58,480 nt of DNA from an uncultured Bacteroidales bacterium (GCA_947588835.1 CANPZS010000009.1:1-58480), one strand, 5' to 3'; counted from the stretch's first letter, positions 24,874-34,326 are shown. Notes: generated from the letters alone by a model not told the origin. A program made the numbers and translations.

Positions 24874-27273
24874 TTATTCGAAAATGCGGTCTATGACATC
24901 TGTTATTTCCTTGACGTAAACAAAGGTAAGACCTTTTACGTAAATTTCCTTTATGTCTTCTATATCTTTTTTGTTGTCTTCGGAAATAATTATGGTGTGC
25001 ACGCCTGCGCGCTTCGCGGCAAGAATCTTTTCCTTTATGCCTCCGACAGGGAGTACGCGGCCCCTCAAGGTCATTTCCCCGGTCATCGCTATGCCGCTCC
25101 TGACCTTCTTCCCCCTGAGGGCCGATATCATGGAGCTCACCATCGTGATGCCGGCGGACGGACCGTCCTTGGGCACGGCTCCTTCGGGCACGTGCAGGTG
25201 TATGTCCTTTTCCGAGAATTCTTCGTAGGTTATTCCCGCCAGCTCGGGATGGGCCTTTACGTATTGGTATGCTATCTGGGCGGACTCTTTCATTATGTCC
25301 CCGAGATTGCCTGTCATGCTCAGGACGCCCTTGCCCTTGCTGACCGAGCTTTCCACGAACAGGATCTCCCCTCCCATTTCGGTCCATGCGAGGCCGGTCA
25401 CTACGCCGGGGGCCTCGTTGCCTTTCTGAATGTCGTGGAACGCCGTGGGCAGCCCGAGATATTCTTTGAGGTGCGTGGGCTTGATCACCTTGGGGTAATC
25501 TTCGCCGAGGGCGATTTTCTTCGCCGTCACCCGCGCTATCTTGGCTATCTGCTTTTCGAGTCCCCTGACGCCCGATTCGTGGGTGTACTTGTCTATTATG
25601 GCGGCTATGGCATTTTTGCCGATGCGGAGCGTTCCGCGCTTAAGGCCGTGTTCCTCAAGTTGTTTGGGAACGAGGAATTTCCGTGCTATCTCCGCCTTTT
25701 CCTCGGCCAGGTAGCCGCTGACGTTTATCATTTCCATCCTGTCCCTCAGCGCCGGCTGAATGCTGGAAATGCCGTTTGCCGTGGTGATGAACATGACGTT
25801 GGAAAGATCGTAGTCGATGTCGAGATAGTTGTCGTGGAAAGTCGAGTTCTGTTCGGGGTCGAGGGCTTCGAGCAGCGCCGACGAGGGATCTCCCTTGAAA
25901 TCGTTGCCGAGCTTGTCTATCTCGTCCAGGACGATTACGGGGTTGGAGGTGCCTGCCCTTTGTATGCCGCTCAGTATGCGTCCGGGGAGCGCCCCTACGT
26001 ATGTCTTGCGGTGTCCGCGTATCTCGGCCTCGTCGTGCATGCCTCCGAGCGATATGCGTATGTATTTGCGGCCGAGGGCCCTGGCGATCGACTTGCCGAG
26101 GCTCGTCTTGCCCACTCCGGGAGGGCCGTACAGGCACAGTATGGGGGATTTCATGTTTCCCTTGAGCTTCAGCACCGCAAGGTATTCTATTATGCGCTCC
26201 TTCACCGTGTCGAGCCCGAAATGGTCGTGGTCGAGGACGGCTGCGGCGTTCTTAAGGTCCATGTTGTCCTCGGACATTTCGCCCCAGGGCAGGTCAAGCA
26301 TGAACTGTATGAAATTGTACTGTATGCTGTAGTCTGGAGAGCCTGGGTTGTATTTTTCGAGCCTGGACATCTCCCTGTCGAATATCTCGGCCACTTCCGC
26401 CGACCATTTTTTCTCGGCCGCGCGGGCGCGGAATTTCTGGAAGTCCTCCTCTTCGTCCATGCCGAGCTCTTCCTGTATGGTCTTGAGCTGGTTGTTGAGG
26501 AAATATTCCCTCTGCTGCTGGTCTATGTCGCTGCGGACCTTCTGGTTTATCTCCTGCTTTATCTTCAGCAGCTGTATCTGGGTGTCGAGGACCGCGAGAA
26601 GTTTCATGCCGCGGTTCTGGACGTCGTCGTATTGTAGAAGATCCACCTTGTCCGCGAAATTCTCCACCTCTATGGTGGTGGCTATGAAGTTCACGAGGAA
26701 GGGGAGGTTGTCTATGGAGCGCAGTGCGCCTACCGCCTCTTTGGGAGCGAAGGAGGACGTCTTTATGATGTATCCGGCCTTCTCCTTGAGCGACTCCATG
26801 AGCATCTTCACGTTGTCGTCGACGTTCTCGGGAAATATCTCTTCGAGGTAGCTCACTTTAGCCACGAGGTACGGGTCGCTCTGGATTATCTTCTCTATTT
26901 CCAGCCTTTTGAATCCCTGCAGTATCGCCGTGATGGAGCCGTCCGGCATGTCGAGCGTCTTGACCACCTTGGCCACCGTGCCGATGCCGTTCAGGTCATT
27001 TTCGCCCGGATCCTCCACGGTGACGTCGTTCTGCGGGGTGGCCGCTATGAACGAGTCGTTTTTCTCGGCGTCACGTATGAGCCGGATGGATTTTTCCCTG
27101 CCTATGGTGATGGGGAACACGGTGCCCGGAAACAGCACGGCGTTGCGCAGGGCTAGCACCGGCATCGTGTCCGGAAAGTCGGTCCCTTCGAATCTTACCT
27201 GTCCTTCCCCCTGTATGACCGGAATTATGCTCACTTCGGCCCTTGCGGGGGACATATCGTCATATTCTTTCAT
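24874..27273 (-). CDS. lon: ATP-dependent protease Lon
   Basis: A 799-residue cytoplasmic protease. The N-terminal substrate-binding domain (about 30-230) is followed by the AAA+ module with Walker [10 protein letters not shown] and Walker [10 protein letters not shown], then the protease domain with the catalytic Ser in PKDGPSAG and the Lys in the [14 protein letters not shown] segment. Full length and intact. A perfect palindrome at 27320-27336 lies in its upstream region. A 766-residue open frame on the opposite strand is a GC shadow. Confidence 0.97.
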   Translation of the reverse strand: MKEYDDMSPARAEVSIIPVIQGEGQVRFEGTDFPDTMPVLALRNAVLFPGTVFPITIGREKSIRLIRDAEKNDSFIAATPQNDVTVEDPGENDLNGIGTVAKVVKTLDMPDGSITAILQGFKRLEIEKIIQSDPYLVAKVSYLEEIFPENVDDNVKMLMESLKEKAGYIIKTSSFAPKEAVGALRSIDNLPFLVNFIATTIEVENFADKVDLLQYDDVQNRGMKLLAVLDTQIQLLKIKQEINQKVRSDIDQQQREYFLNNQLKTIQEELGMDEEEDFQKFRARAAEKKWSAEVAEIFDREMSRLEKYNPGSPDYSIQYNFIQFMLDLPWGEMSEDNMDLKNAAAVLDHDHFGLDTVKERIIEYLAVLKLKGNMKSPILCLYGPPGVGKTSLGKSIARALGRKYIRISLGGMHDEAEIRGHRKTYVGALPGRILSGIQRAGTSNPVIVLDEIDKLGNDFKGDPSSALLEALDPEQNSTFHDNYLDIDYDLSNVMFITTANGISSIQPALRDRMEMINVSGYLAEEKAEIARKFLVPKQLEEHGLKRGTLRIGKNAIAAIIDKYTHESGVRGLEKQIAKIARVTAKKIALGEDYPKVIKPTHLKEYLGLPTAFHDIQKGNEAPGVVTGLAWTEMGGEILFVESSVSKGKGVLSMTGNLGDIMKESAQIAYQYVKAHPELAGITYEEFSEKDIHLHVPEGAVPKDGPSAGITMVSSMISALRGKKVRSGIAMTGEMTLRGRVLPVGGIKEKILAAKRAGVHTIIISEDNKKDIEDIKEIYVKGLTFVYVKEITDVIDRIFE

Positions 27274-27319
27274 TTACGTATAATTTCAAGTTGTTTGCGG
27301 TGCGCGCCGGCCTGCCCTG

Positions 27320-27336
27320 CATGACAAAATGTCATG
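27320..27336. promoter_or_regulatory. Perfect palindrome upstream of lon
   Basis: CATGACAAAATGTCATG: two 7-base arms around AAA, 47 bp before the lon ATG. Dyads of this kind are often repressor or activator sites; no binding protein is identified. The 256-bp region 27274-27529 otherwise holds only this, the AT-rich HU promoter and no gene. Confidence 0.5.
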
Positions 27337-27451
27337 AATGCGGCACGCATCATGGCGGCCATATATATAGTCAATCTTTGTGCCATAAAGCAAAAAAGCC
27401 GCCTGTACGGGCGCAAGGTATAAAAAAAGACATTAAATTCGTTATCATTAT

Positions 27452-27482
27452 TTTGAATATTAAAAAAATAAGTCTACTTTTG
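27452..27482 (+). promoter_or_regulatory. Promoter of the HU gene
   Basis: TTTG at 27452-27455, 19-bp spacer, TACTTTTG at 27475-27482, set in a long AT-rich tract that is typical of strong promoters. About 40 nt of leader precede the ATG. Confidence 0.85.
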
Positions 27483-27529
27483 CACACCAATTTAATTTGT
27501 TAAATAATTACCAATAAATTCAATTTGTT

Positions 27530-27805
27530 ATGACAAAGGCTGAAATAGTTAATGAGGTTGCCAAGGCGACCGGCATTGAAAAAATCACGGTTCAGACAGT
27601 TGTAGAAGCTTTCATGGACAGCGTAAAGAATGCGCTTTCCAGTGGAAAACCAGTATACCTCCGCGGATTCGGCAGTTTCATCATCAAGCACAGGGCCCAG
27701 AAAGCTGCGAGGAATATCACCAAGGAGACTACTATGATAATTCCTGCTCACGACATCCCTGCCTTCAAACCGGCCAAGGTGTTTGTCGCGGCTGTCAAGA
27801 AATAA
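27530..27805 (+). CDS. HU family DNA-binding protein
   Basis: A 91-residue nucleoid protein. It begins MTKAEIVNEVAKATGI and carries the GFGSFIIKHRAQKAARN beta-arm segment and the C-terminal IPAHDIPAFKPAK signature. It bends and compacts DNA as a dimer. Length and motifs are standard, and a strong promoter precedes it. It is followed 18 bp later by a tiny basic gene. Confidence 0.95.
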   Translation: MTKAEIVNEVAKATGIEKITVQTVVEAFMDSVKNALSSGKPVYLRGFGSFIIKHRAQKAARNITKETTMIIPAHDIPAFKPAKVFVAAVKK

Positions 27806-27823
27806 TCATTAAACCTTTTTATT

Positions 27824-27913
27824 ATGCCTAGCGGTAAGAAGAGAAAGAGACATAAAATGGCTACGCACAAGCGTAAAAAACGCTTGCGCAAGAACCGGCA
27901 CAAGAAGAAATAG
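27824..27913 (+). CDS. 29-residue very basic protein
   Basis: ATG to TAG encodes MPSGKKRKRHKMATHKRKKR plus nine more residues ending KKK; about two thirds are Lys, Arg or His. The position between HU and rng and the fully basic composition are familiar from Bacteroidetes genomes, where it is called hypothetical. A ribosome-bound role (compare small basic ribosomal proteins such as THX) is a reasonable inference because of its composition and its neighbour RNase G. It lacks a visible SD. Confidence 0.7.
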   Translation: MPSGKKRKRHKMATHKRKKRLRKNRHKKK

Positions 27914-27953
27914 GTGTCCGTGCCTGCCATTTTAGCAGTCTGATGAAAGCGAG

Positions 27954-27985
27954 GGGCCTCCGGAGCTTTGCCGGGCGGCCCTTTT
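27954..27985 (+). terminator. Terminator after the HU operon
   Basis: GGGCC (27954-27958) and CCGG (27960-27963) pair with CCGG (27971-27974) and GGCCC (27977-27981), followed by TTTT. It separates the HU transcript from rng. Confidence 0.65.
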
Positions 27986-28018
27986 GCGGTATTCGTTCTT
28001 TTATATTGAAATTCCTTT

Positions 28019-29608
28019 ATGGAGTCAGAAAAACCGGACAAAGAAATTGTCAAACCCGACAAGGATTTGATAGTCGACGTGTCGTCGTCGGAAGTTCGCA
28101 TAGCCCTGCTGGAAAACCACAGGCTCATCGAACTTAACAGAGAGTCCAGCCAGGGCAACAATTTTGCCGTCGGAGATGTATATCTCGGCAAAGTGAAGAA
28201 GATTCTTCCTGCCCTGAACGCCGCCTTTGTCGACATCGGTGACCATAAAGAGGCTTTCGTGCACTACCTCGACCTGGGGCTTTATTTCCGCGCGTTCGAC
28301 GAGTTCGTCAGGAGAAGCAACCAGAACACCGGAATGCAGCGTCTTTTTTCCGAAATAGAAATAGGAGATGCGCTGCCCAAGGAAGGACGCATCGAGGAGG
28401 TGCTCAAGCCGGGACAGATGATAATCGTGCAGATTGTCAAGGAACCGATTTCCACCAAGGGGTCGAGACTCACTGCGGAAATTTCATTGGCAGGACGTAA
28501 CATTGTACTGCTCCCTTTTGCAGAAAGGGTGAGCGTATCCCAAAAAATCGAGTCAAGAGAGGAAAAAAGAAGACTCGAAGCGCTGGTAAGGAGCATACTT
28601 CCAAAAAATTACGGTGCCATCATCCGCACCGCCTCGGAGGGAAAAAATGCGGCGGTCCTCGTGGCCGAGACCAAGTCCCTCATTGAAAAGTGGGAGAGCT
28701 CCTGGAAAAAAATCGCCGGATCCAAAGGCATCCGTCTGCTGTTTACGGAATACAGCAAGACCACCACTATCCTGCGTGACCTTCTAAACGATTCCTTTTC
28801 GAACATTTATATAAATGACGCGAAGGTATGCGAAGACACGAGGAAGTACATTTCACTGATTTCTCCGGAACAGGAGAAGATCGTGAGGTTCTATGAAGGG
28901 CCGAAGCCGATTTTCGACCATTTCGAGGTCACCCGGCAGATCAAGAGTTCTTTCGGGAGGGTGGTCCCCATCAAGCAGGGCGCCTATCTGGTGATAGATA
29001 CTACGGAAGCGCTGAACGTAATCGATGTGAACAGCGGCATACGGGCGAAGACCTCCGACCAGGAGGCGAACACCTACGAGGTGAACCGCCATGCCGCGCA
29101 GGAGATTGCGAGACAGCTCAGGCTCCGGGACATGGGAGGCATCATAATCGTCGATTTCATCGATATGGTGGAAGGCGAGCATAAGAACGGCCTTTTCAAA
29201 TACATGCAGGAGTTGATGGAAGATGACAGGGCGAAGCATACCATATTGCCCCTGACCAAGTTCGGACTTATGCAGATTACCAGGCAGAGAATCCGTCCGG
29301 TGACCAAGATAGAGACCACCGAGACATGCCCGGCCTGCAACGGAAGCGGCAAAATCTCCTCGAGCGTCGTGATAGACGAGCAGATCGAGAGAAAGATTTC
29401 CTTCTGCGTGACCGAAAAGGGAGCGAAGTCCATGGTCCTGAAGACGAGTCCGATTCTCGGGGCTTATCTCAAAAGAGGCTGGCTATCGTCTTTCCTCTCG
29501 AAATGGAAAAGGAAGTACAAGTGTAAAATCGAGTTGAGTGAAATAACCGATTTTTCAGTTCTGCAAAATGAATTGTATGATGAGAAAGGGGACAGGCTGG
29601 ACGCTTAG
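28019..29608 (+). CDS. rng: Ribonuclease G/E family endoribonuclease
   Basis: A 529-residue Rne/Rng protein that processes rRNA and mRNA. The S1-like domain starts with VGDVYLGKVKKILPALNAAFVDIG. The catalytic Asp pair is in NVIDVNSG and IIIVDFIDM, and the zinc-link is TCPACNGSGK near residue 440. There is no RNase E-type C-terminal scaffold, so the length fits RNase G. The last four bases overlap the convergent tadA gene. Confidence 0.93.
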   Translation: MESEKPDKEIVKPDKDLIVDVSSSEVRIALLENHRLIELNRESSQGNNFAVGDVYLGKVKKILPALNAAFVDIGDHKEAFVHYLDLGLYFRAFDEFVRRSNQNTGMQRLFSEIEIGDALPKEGRIEEVLKPGQMIIVQIVKEPISTKGSRLTAEISLAGRNIVLLPFAERVSVSQKIESREEKRRLEALVRSILPKNYGAIIRTASEGKNAAVLVAETKSLIEKWESSWKKIAGSKGIRLLFTEYSKTTTILRDLLNDSFSNIYINDAKVCEDTRKYISLISPEQEKIVRFYEGPKPIFDHFEVTRQIKSSFGRVVPIKQGAYLVIDTTEALNVIDVNSGIRAKTSDQEANTYEVNRHAAQEIARQLRLRDMGGIIIVDFIDMVEGEHKNGLFKYMQELMEDDRAKHTILPLTKFGLMQITRQRIRPVTKIETTETCPACNGSGKISSSVVIDEQIERKISFCVTEKGAKSMVLKTSPILGAYLKRGWLSSFLSKWKRKYKCKIELSEITDFSVLQNELYDEKGDRLDA

Positions 29609-30057
29609 TCCCCTTTTTTTGTCCTTCTCCTTTGGAAGAATTCTTTCACGATGGAGGAGCATTCTTCGGCCATGACACCTGCGGTGACTTCGGTCTTAGG
29701 ATGCAGCAGCGGGGGAGTGAACATGGAATAGCCCCGTTTTGGATCTATGGCGCCGTAGACTATGCGCCCTATCTGGCACCAGCAGAGCGCGCCGGCGCAC
29801 ATGGGGCATGGCTCCATGGTGACATACAGCGTGCAGTCGTTCAGATATTTTCCTCCCATGGCTTCCGTCGCGGCGGTAAGGGCTATCATCTCCGCGTGTG
29901 CCGTGGGATCATGCAGCCGTTCGGTCATGTTGTGCCCGCGTGCTATGACGCTTCCGTTGCACGCCACCACGGCTCCGACGGGAATCTCTCCTTCGGCGTC
30001 CGCGGCATGCGCCTCCGACAGCGCCTCGCGCATGAACCGTTCATCCGTTGTATTCAT
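29605..30057 (-). CDS. tadA: tRNA adenosine(34) deaminase
   Basis: A 150-residue zinc deaminase converting A34 to inosine in tRNA-Arg(ACG). His54-Ala-Glu56 and PCPMC (Cys84, Cys87) are the zinc and proton-shuttle residues. The C-terminal FFQRRRTKK helix is typical of TadA. A general nucleoside deaminase is the alternative. It converges with rng. Confidence 0.9.
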   Translation of the reverse strand: MNTTDERFMREALSEAHAADAEGEIPVGAVVACNGSVIARGHNMTERLHDPTAHAEMIALTAATEAMGGKYLNDCTLYVTMEPCPMCAGALCWCQIGRIVYGAIDPKRGYSMFTPPLLHPKTEVTAGVMAEECSSIVKEFFQRRRTKKGD

Positions 30058-30077
30058 ATCGGCGTAAATATAGCAAT

Positions 30078-30105
30078 AAAAAAAGCTGCTCCTGTTTCGG
30101 GCAGC
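30078..30105 (-). terminator. Terminator of rpmH
   Basis: On the minus strand GCTGCCC pairs with GGAGCAGC (one bulged A) around GAAACA, followed by seven T. It ends the rpmH transcript before tadA. Confidence 0.7.
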
Positions 30106-30130
30106 CTGCGTTTTTCCGTCTCACCGGTTT

Positions 30131-30283
30131 CTAAAATCCGTCTTCGTCGGAAACCGTAAGTTTCTTGCGGCAGTGACGGCGGCGGGACGCAAGTACTCTG
30201 CGGCCGTTCGCCGTGGCCATACGTGTACGGAACCCGTGCTTGTTGGCACGTTTGCGGCGGGATGGTTGGAATGTTCTTTTCAT
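30131..30283 (-). CDS. rpmH: 50S ribosomal protein bL34
   Basis: 50 residues reading [20 protein letters not shown] and then [20 protein letters not shown], the textbook bL34 sequence, ending [10 protein letters not shown]. It is too short for usual ORF cut-offs. It has its own promoter (30325-30354) and terminator. The usual partner rnpA is not next to it. Confidence 0.97.
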   Translation of the reverse strand: MKRTFQPSRRKRANKHGFRTRMATANGRRVLASRRRHCRKKLTVSDEDGF

Positions 30284-30324
30284 GATATCATATTGTTATA
30301 TTATTCGTAAACCAGCATGGAGTG

Positions 30325-30354
30325 CAAAGATACGGTTTTTGACTTTAAAACAAA
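30325..30354 (-). promoter_or_regulatory. Promoter of rpmH
   Basis: Minus strand TTTG (30354-30351), 18-bp spacer, TATCTTTG (30332-30325), about 40 bp upstream of the ATG. Confidence 0.7.
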
Positions 30355-30386
30355 AATATATTTTCCGAAATCATGGCGGGGCGGGA

Positions 30387-31046
30387 TCAGGCTCCGATAT
30401 GGATGACGAGCTTGCCCCCGAAATATGGGTCGTGAAGCCATGAGTCTACGGGCCAGGTGTGTACCGAGCCTTTGGGAAGGCCGTGCCGGGACATGGTTTC
30501 GGCGATCTCTTCCGATACGTCCCCTCCCTTGAGGCATAGGACGGCATGGCTGTAACGTCCTTTCGCCCAGGAATACAGAACCGGCAGCGGAGCCACGGCC
30601 CTGGATACTATGAAGCCGAATCCGCGGCCGAGCGATTCGGCCCTGGCGTTCACGGTCTCAACGTTGCCGAGACCGAGCGATCCGGCGATTCCGGACGCCA
30701 CCTTGATTTTCTTGCCCACCGAATCGCAGAGGGTGAACTTCGTCTCCGGAAAGAGTATGGCCAGCGGTATGCCCGGAAATCCGCCTCCGGTGCCGATGTC
30801 GAGCACGGAAGATCCGCGCATGGCGCCCAGCAGCTCCGGCATCCTGTCCTGCATGTATTTCGCTATGGCGACGGAGTGCAGCACATGATGGTCGTACAGC
30901 CCGTCCATGTCTTTGCGGGAAATGACGTTGATGCGGCTGTTCCATTCTCCGTAAAGCGCTTCCAATGCGCGGAAACGTTCTTCCTGAACCGCGGTGAGCT
31001 CTGGAAAGCAGCTGCGCAGCGTGGATATGAAAGTGTCAGCGTTCAT
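30387..31046 (-). CDS. rsmG: 16S rRNA (guanine527-N7)-methyltransferase
   Basis: A 219-residue SAM-dependent enzyme (GidB). It starts at MNADTFISTL; 45 in-frame codons upstream lie in the sigma-factor gene and are spurious. The SAM motif is VLDIGTGGGFPGIPLA, and SRAVAPLPVLYSWA is a family signature. The start overlaps the sigma-factor stop as ATGA, linking the two. No gidA neighbour is present. Confidence 0.95.
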   Translation of the reverse strand: MNADTFISTLRSCFPELTAVQEERFRALEALYGEWNSRINVISRKDMDGLYDHHVLHSVAIAKYMQDRMPELLGAMRGSSVLDIGTGGGFPGIPLAILFPETKFTLCDSVGKKIKVASGIAGSLGLGNVETVNARAESLGRGFGFIVSRAVAPLPVLYSWAKGRYSHAVLCLKGGDVSEEIAETMSRHGLPKGSVHTWPVDSWLHDPYFGGKLVIHIGA

Positions 31047-31624
31047 TTTATTTCTCCTCTTGTCATCATTTCCGCAAGCCTGTCCTTGCCGCGGCGGATG
31101 CGGGTGCGTATGGTGTTGAGCGGCAGTCCGGTCTGCCTTGCTATTTCTTCGTATTCGAGTTCTTCGATAAGATATTTGCACATTATGTCCCGGTAGCGCT
31201 GAGGCAGTTCGTCTATGAAGAGCATCAGCCTTTCGTGCTCCTGGCGGTTTATGATCTCTTCTTCAAGGCCCGGCCCCGAATCTGTGGGTTCCTCCGCGCC
31301 GTCGCCGTTGATTTTCTTTATGTTTTCCTTTTTCCTGTCCTCGCGCTTCATGGCGTTGAGGTGGTCGAGGGCGGTGCGGTTGGCTATGGTGGAAAGCCAG
31401 GGCAGCAGCTCCCGTTCCGGATCGAAGGAGTCCAGCTTCGTGAAGAATTTCTGGAAACTTACCATTACGATGTCGTCTATGTCATTGTGCAGGACGGAAA
31501 GGAACCGCGAAAGGCAGTTCCTAACGGGGGTTTCGAAGCGTTCGTAGATGGCCTTGAACGCCTGCTGGTCTTTTTCCCTGGCCAGTTCGACCAGCTGCCT
31601 GTCTGTCATGTTGCCGTATTCCAT
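31043..31624 (-). CDS. RNA polymerase sigma factor, ECF-like
   Basis: 193 residues from ATG 31624 (a TTG at 31648 would overlap polA). Sigma region 2 (about 30-95) has DIVMVSFQKFFTKLDSF and LLPWLSTIANRTALDHL. Region 4 has ELPQRYRDIMCKYLIEELEYEEIARQ and the helix-turn-helix LPLNTIRTRIRRGKDRL. A 25-residue acidic linker joins them. There is no anti-sigma gene next to it; instead it lies between polA and rsmG in an overlapping operon. Its regulon and trigger are unknown. Confidence 0.9.
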   Translation of the reverse strand: MEYGNMTDRQLVELAREKDQQAFKAIYERFETPVRNCLSRFLSVLHNDIDDIVMVSFQKFFTKLDSFDPERELLPWLSTIANRTALDHLNAMKREDRKKENIKKINGDGAEEPTDSGPGLEEEIINRQEHERLMLFIDELPQRYRDIMCKYLIEELEYEEIARQTGLPLNTIRTRIRRGKDRLAEMMTRGEIK

Positions 31625-31634
31625 GATTTTTGGT

Positions 31635-34283
31635 CTAATGGGCTTCAAGCCAGTTTTTGCCCATGCCGCACTCTACAGTCAGGGGCACGGAGAGCTTTAT
31701 GACGTTCTCCATCGCGTCCTTGACTATGCCGCGCAAGGTTTCCGCTTCCTCGGGCAGCGTGTCGAAAAGAAGTTCGTCATGTATCTGGAGCACCATGCGG
31801 CTTTTCAGCCCGGCTTCCTCAATCCGTTTTTCCGTGCGTATCATGGAAAGTTTTATTATGTCGGCCGCCGTGCCCTGTATGGGGGCGTTGACGGCGTTCC
31901 GTTCGGCAAGCGAACGTATCGCGGAGTTTCTTGCGTCTATTCCCGGCAGGTAGCGCCTGCGTCCGAAGATGGTTTCGACATACCCGTTTTCGCGGGCGGA
32001 CGCAATGGAGGCGTTTATGAATGTGGAGATAGCGGGGAAGTTGGCGAAATAGTCGTCTATTATCTTCTTTGCCTCGCCGCGCGGAAGCCTCAGCCTCTGT
32101 GCGAGCCCGAAGGCCGATATGCCGTACATGATGCCGAAATTGGCGGTCTTCGCTATCCGCCGCTGGCTGTCGCTCACTTCTTCGTGCGGGATGCCGAATA
32201 TTCTGGCGGCGGTGGCGGCATGCACGTCGATGCCTTCCCTGAAGGCTTTTATAAGGTGTTCGTCACCGCTCAGATGGGCCATTATGCGCAGCTCTATCTG
32301 GGAATAGTCGGCCGACATGATGAGGCCGCCGGGCGTGCCGGCCACGAATGCCCTGCGGATTTCCTTGCCCATGTCGGTGCGTATGGGGATATTCTGCAGG
32401 TTGGGATTGGATGAACTCAGGCGTCCGGTGGCGGTGAGGGCCTGGTTGAAGGTGGTGTGTATCCTGCCGTCGGAGGGGTCGATGAAGCCCGGCAGCGGCT
32501 CTATGTATGTAGAGAGCAGCTTTTTTCCCGCCCTGAATTCAAGTATTTCCTCTACGACCGGATGCCTGTCCGCTATGTCGAGCAGGGTGCTTTCATCGGT
32601 GGAGTAGCTGCCTTTCGAGTTCTTCCTGGCCTTCGGGTTGAGCCCCAGCTTGCCGAATAGCACTTCGCCCACCTGTCTTGGCGAGGAAATGTTCAGCTCC
32701 GGTTCGTCCGTCATCTCCCTTATCTTGTCCTGCCTTTCGGCAATGTCTTTTCTCAGGCCTTCGGCGAAGTCTTCGAGCTGTCCGGGATCCACTTTGACGC
32801 CGCGGAGCTCCATCTTTGCAAGCACTTTTGCGAGCGGCTCTTCCATTTCGGAAAAAAGTTCCGACATGGAGTTGCGTTCAAGTTCGGAAAGCAGCTTTTC
32901 GCCGAGCTGCAATATGGCCGCGATTTCCATGAACCGTTTCCTGTCGGTCTCGGCTTCGTCGTCATCATCGAAAAGCGAGCGCGGCGCGGCCTCGAATCCG
33001 TCTTCTGTCTCGTTTATCTCCATGCCGAGATAAGAGCTTGCGAGAGCGTCGAGCCTGTGGCTTCTTTCCGGATCGAGGACATAGTGCATCAGTTCCACGT
33101 CCATCCATCGGCCCTCTGTTCCGATGCCTGCGGCGGACAGCGCCACGGCCTGGTGTTTCAGGCCGAAGCCGTATTTGTCGATTCGTCCGTCCGCGAGAAG
33201 GCCGCGGAAGTCTTCGGGGCTCCCTTCAGCGACGAGGTATTTCCCGCCGTTGAACGTTCCGGCAGTCATCTTCAATATTTCCGTCGATGTGCCCTCATGC
33301 CTGATGTCCGTGATGATGGCGCATTTCCCCGCGGCCGCGGAAGCGGCGGTCATTTCCTTGGCTCCGGTCACGCGGATTTCCGGAGCGGCCTTGCCGGACG
33401 CCGGCGCCGGGGCTGCGGCGTCGCCGAGATATCGTTTAAGGGAGCGGAATTCGTATTTGTCGAACAATTCCGCCGTTCTGGGGCTGAAAGGCTTTATGGC
33501 CATGTCGGCCGTGCTTACGGGCAGGTCTATGTCGGTCTTGATGGTCACGAGGAACCTGCTGAGGTCAATATGGTCCTTGGCTTCTTCAAACATGGCCTTC
33601 TGCCTTGGAGCGAGTTCGGATATGTGGTCGTAGATGCCTTGGATCGAACCGTATCTGGCAATCAGCCTGCGTGCCCCCACCTCGCCTACGCCTTTGACTC
33701 CGGGCACGTTGTCGGAGGCGTCCCCGCATATCGTGAGCATGTCTATTATCTGCAGAGGCTTTGAGATGCCGTATCTGGCGCACAGGGCCTGCGGGTCTAT
33801 TATCTCCCTTTCGTTTCCCGCCTTTCCGGGCTTGTACTGGAACACCGTGTCGGAAATCAGCTGCCCGTAGTCCTTGTCCGGCGTCACCATATATACATGG
33901 AAGCCTTCCTTTTCGGCACGTTTGGCCACGGACCCTATCACGTCGTCCGCTTCGAAGCCGGGGACCATCAGCACGGGCATGTTCATGGATCCGACTATCT
34001 CGGAAAGCGGTTCCAGCGCATCTATCACGAGCTGCGGCGTGGGCGGCCTGGTGCCCTTGTAGTCAGGATAAAGCTTGTGCCGGAAAGTCCCTCCGGGCGG
34101 GTCGAAGGCCACGGCCATGTGCGTCGGCTTCTCATGCTCTGTGAGCTCGAGGAGAAATTTGGTGAATCCGAAGAGTATCGACGTGTCGACACCCTTCGAA
34201 TTTATCATGGGCCGTCCGAGGAATGCGTAATACATCTTGAAGATGAGGGCGTGCCCGTCTATGAGGAATAATCTGTCCGGCAT
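31635..34283 (-). CDS. polA: DNA polymerase I (degenerate proofreading domain)
   Basis: 882 residues from ATG 34283; a TTG at 34292 lies next to a -7 element and is rejected. The 5' nuclease domain (1-290) is intact (LIDGHAL, GFEADDVIG, GDASDNVPG). The polymerase domain has motif A SADYSQIELR, motif B RRIAKTANFGIMYG and motif C QIHDELLFD. In between, the 3'-5' exonuclease has lost its metal ligands: DTE is replaced by TDI (325-327), NLKYD by GLKHQ (374-378), and the YxxxD motif is missing near 450-456. Proofreading is therefore probably lost, as in Taq and Bacillus enzymes. Confidence 0.93.
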   Translation of the reverse strand: MPDRLFLIDGHALIFKMYYAFLGRPMINSKGVDTSILFGFTKFLLELTEHEKPTHMAVAFDPPGGTFRHKLYPDYKGTRPPTPQLVIDALEPLSEIVGSMNMPVLMVPGFEADDVIGSVAKRAEKEGFHVYMVTPDKDYGQLISDTVFQYKPGKAGNEREIIDPQALCARYGISKPLQIIDMLTICGDASDNVPGVKGVGEVGARRLIARYGSIQGIYDHISELAPRQKAMFEEAKDHIDLSRFLVTIKTDIDLPVSTADMAIKPFSPRTAELFDKYEFRSLKRYLGDAAAPAPASGKAAPEIRVTGAKEMTAASAAAGKCAIITDIRHEGTSTEILKMTAGTFNGGKYLVAEGSPEDFRGLLADGRIDKYGFGLKHQAVALSAAGIGTEGRWMDVELMHYVLDPERSHRLDALASSYLGMEINETEDGFEAAPRSLFDDDDEAETDRKRFMEIAAILQLGEKLLSELERNSMSELFSEMEEPLAKVLAKMELRGVKVDPGQLEDFAEGLRKDIAERQDKIREMTDEPELNISSPRQVGEVLFGKLGLNPKARKNSKGSYSTDESTLLDIADRHPVVEEILEFRAGKKLLSTYIEPLPGFIDPSDGRIHTTFNQALTATGRLSSSNPNLQNIPIRTDMGKEIRRAFVAGTPGGLIMSADYSQIELRIMAHLSGDEHLIKAFREGIDVHAATAARIFGIPHEEVSDSQRRIAKTANFGIMYGISAFGLAQRLRLPRGEAKKIIDDYFANFPAISTFINASIASARENGYVETIFGRRRYLPGIDARNSAIRSLAERNAVNAPIQGTAADIIKLSMIRTEKRIEEAGLKSRMVLQIHDELLFDTLPEEAETLRGIVKDAMENVIKLSVPLTVECGMGKNWLEAH

Positions 34284-34289
34284 AATTTT

Positions 34290-34316
34290 CAAATATACGA
34301 AGAACTTGCGTAATAA
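34290..34316 (-). promoter_or_regulatory. Putative promoter module, copy 2 (upstream of polA)
   Basis: A 27-bp copy of the element at 3232-3258 with one mismatch. On the minus strand it has TATATTTG (34297-34290) preceded by the TTACGCAAG block. It occupies most of the 43-bp gap between the permease stop and the polA start, with the -7 element just seven bases before the ATG. Confidence 0.55.
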
Positions 34317-34326
34317 CGGAAAGGTT

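Noticed and set aside
24337..26637. 766-codon open frame on the plus strand
   Set aside because: It lies entirely antisense to ung and lon, which are full length with intact catalytic motifs. It is a by-product of GC-rich codon use.
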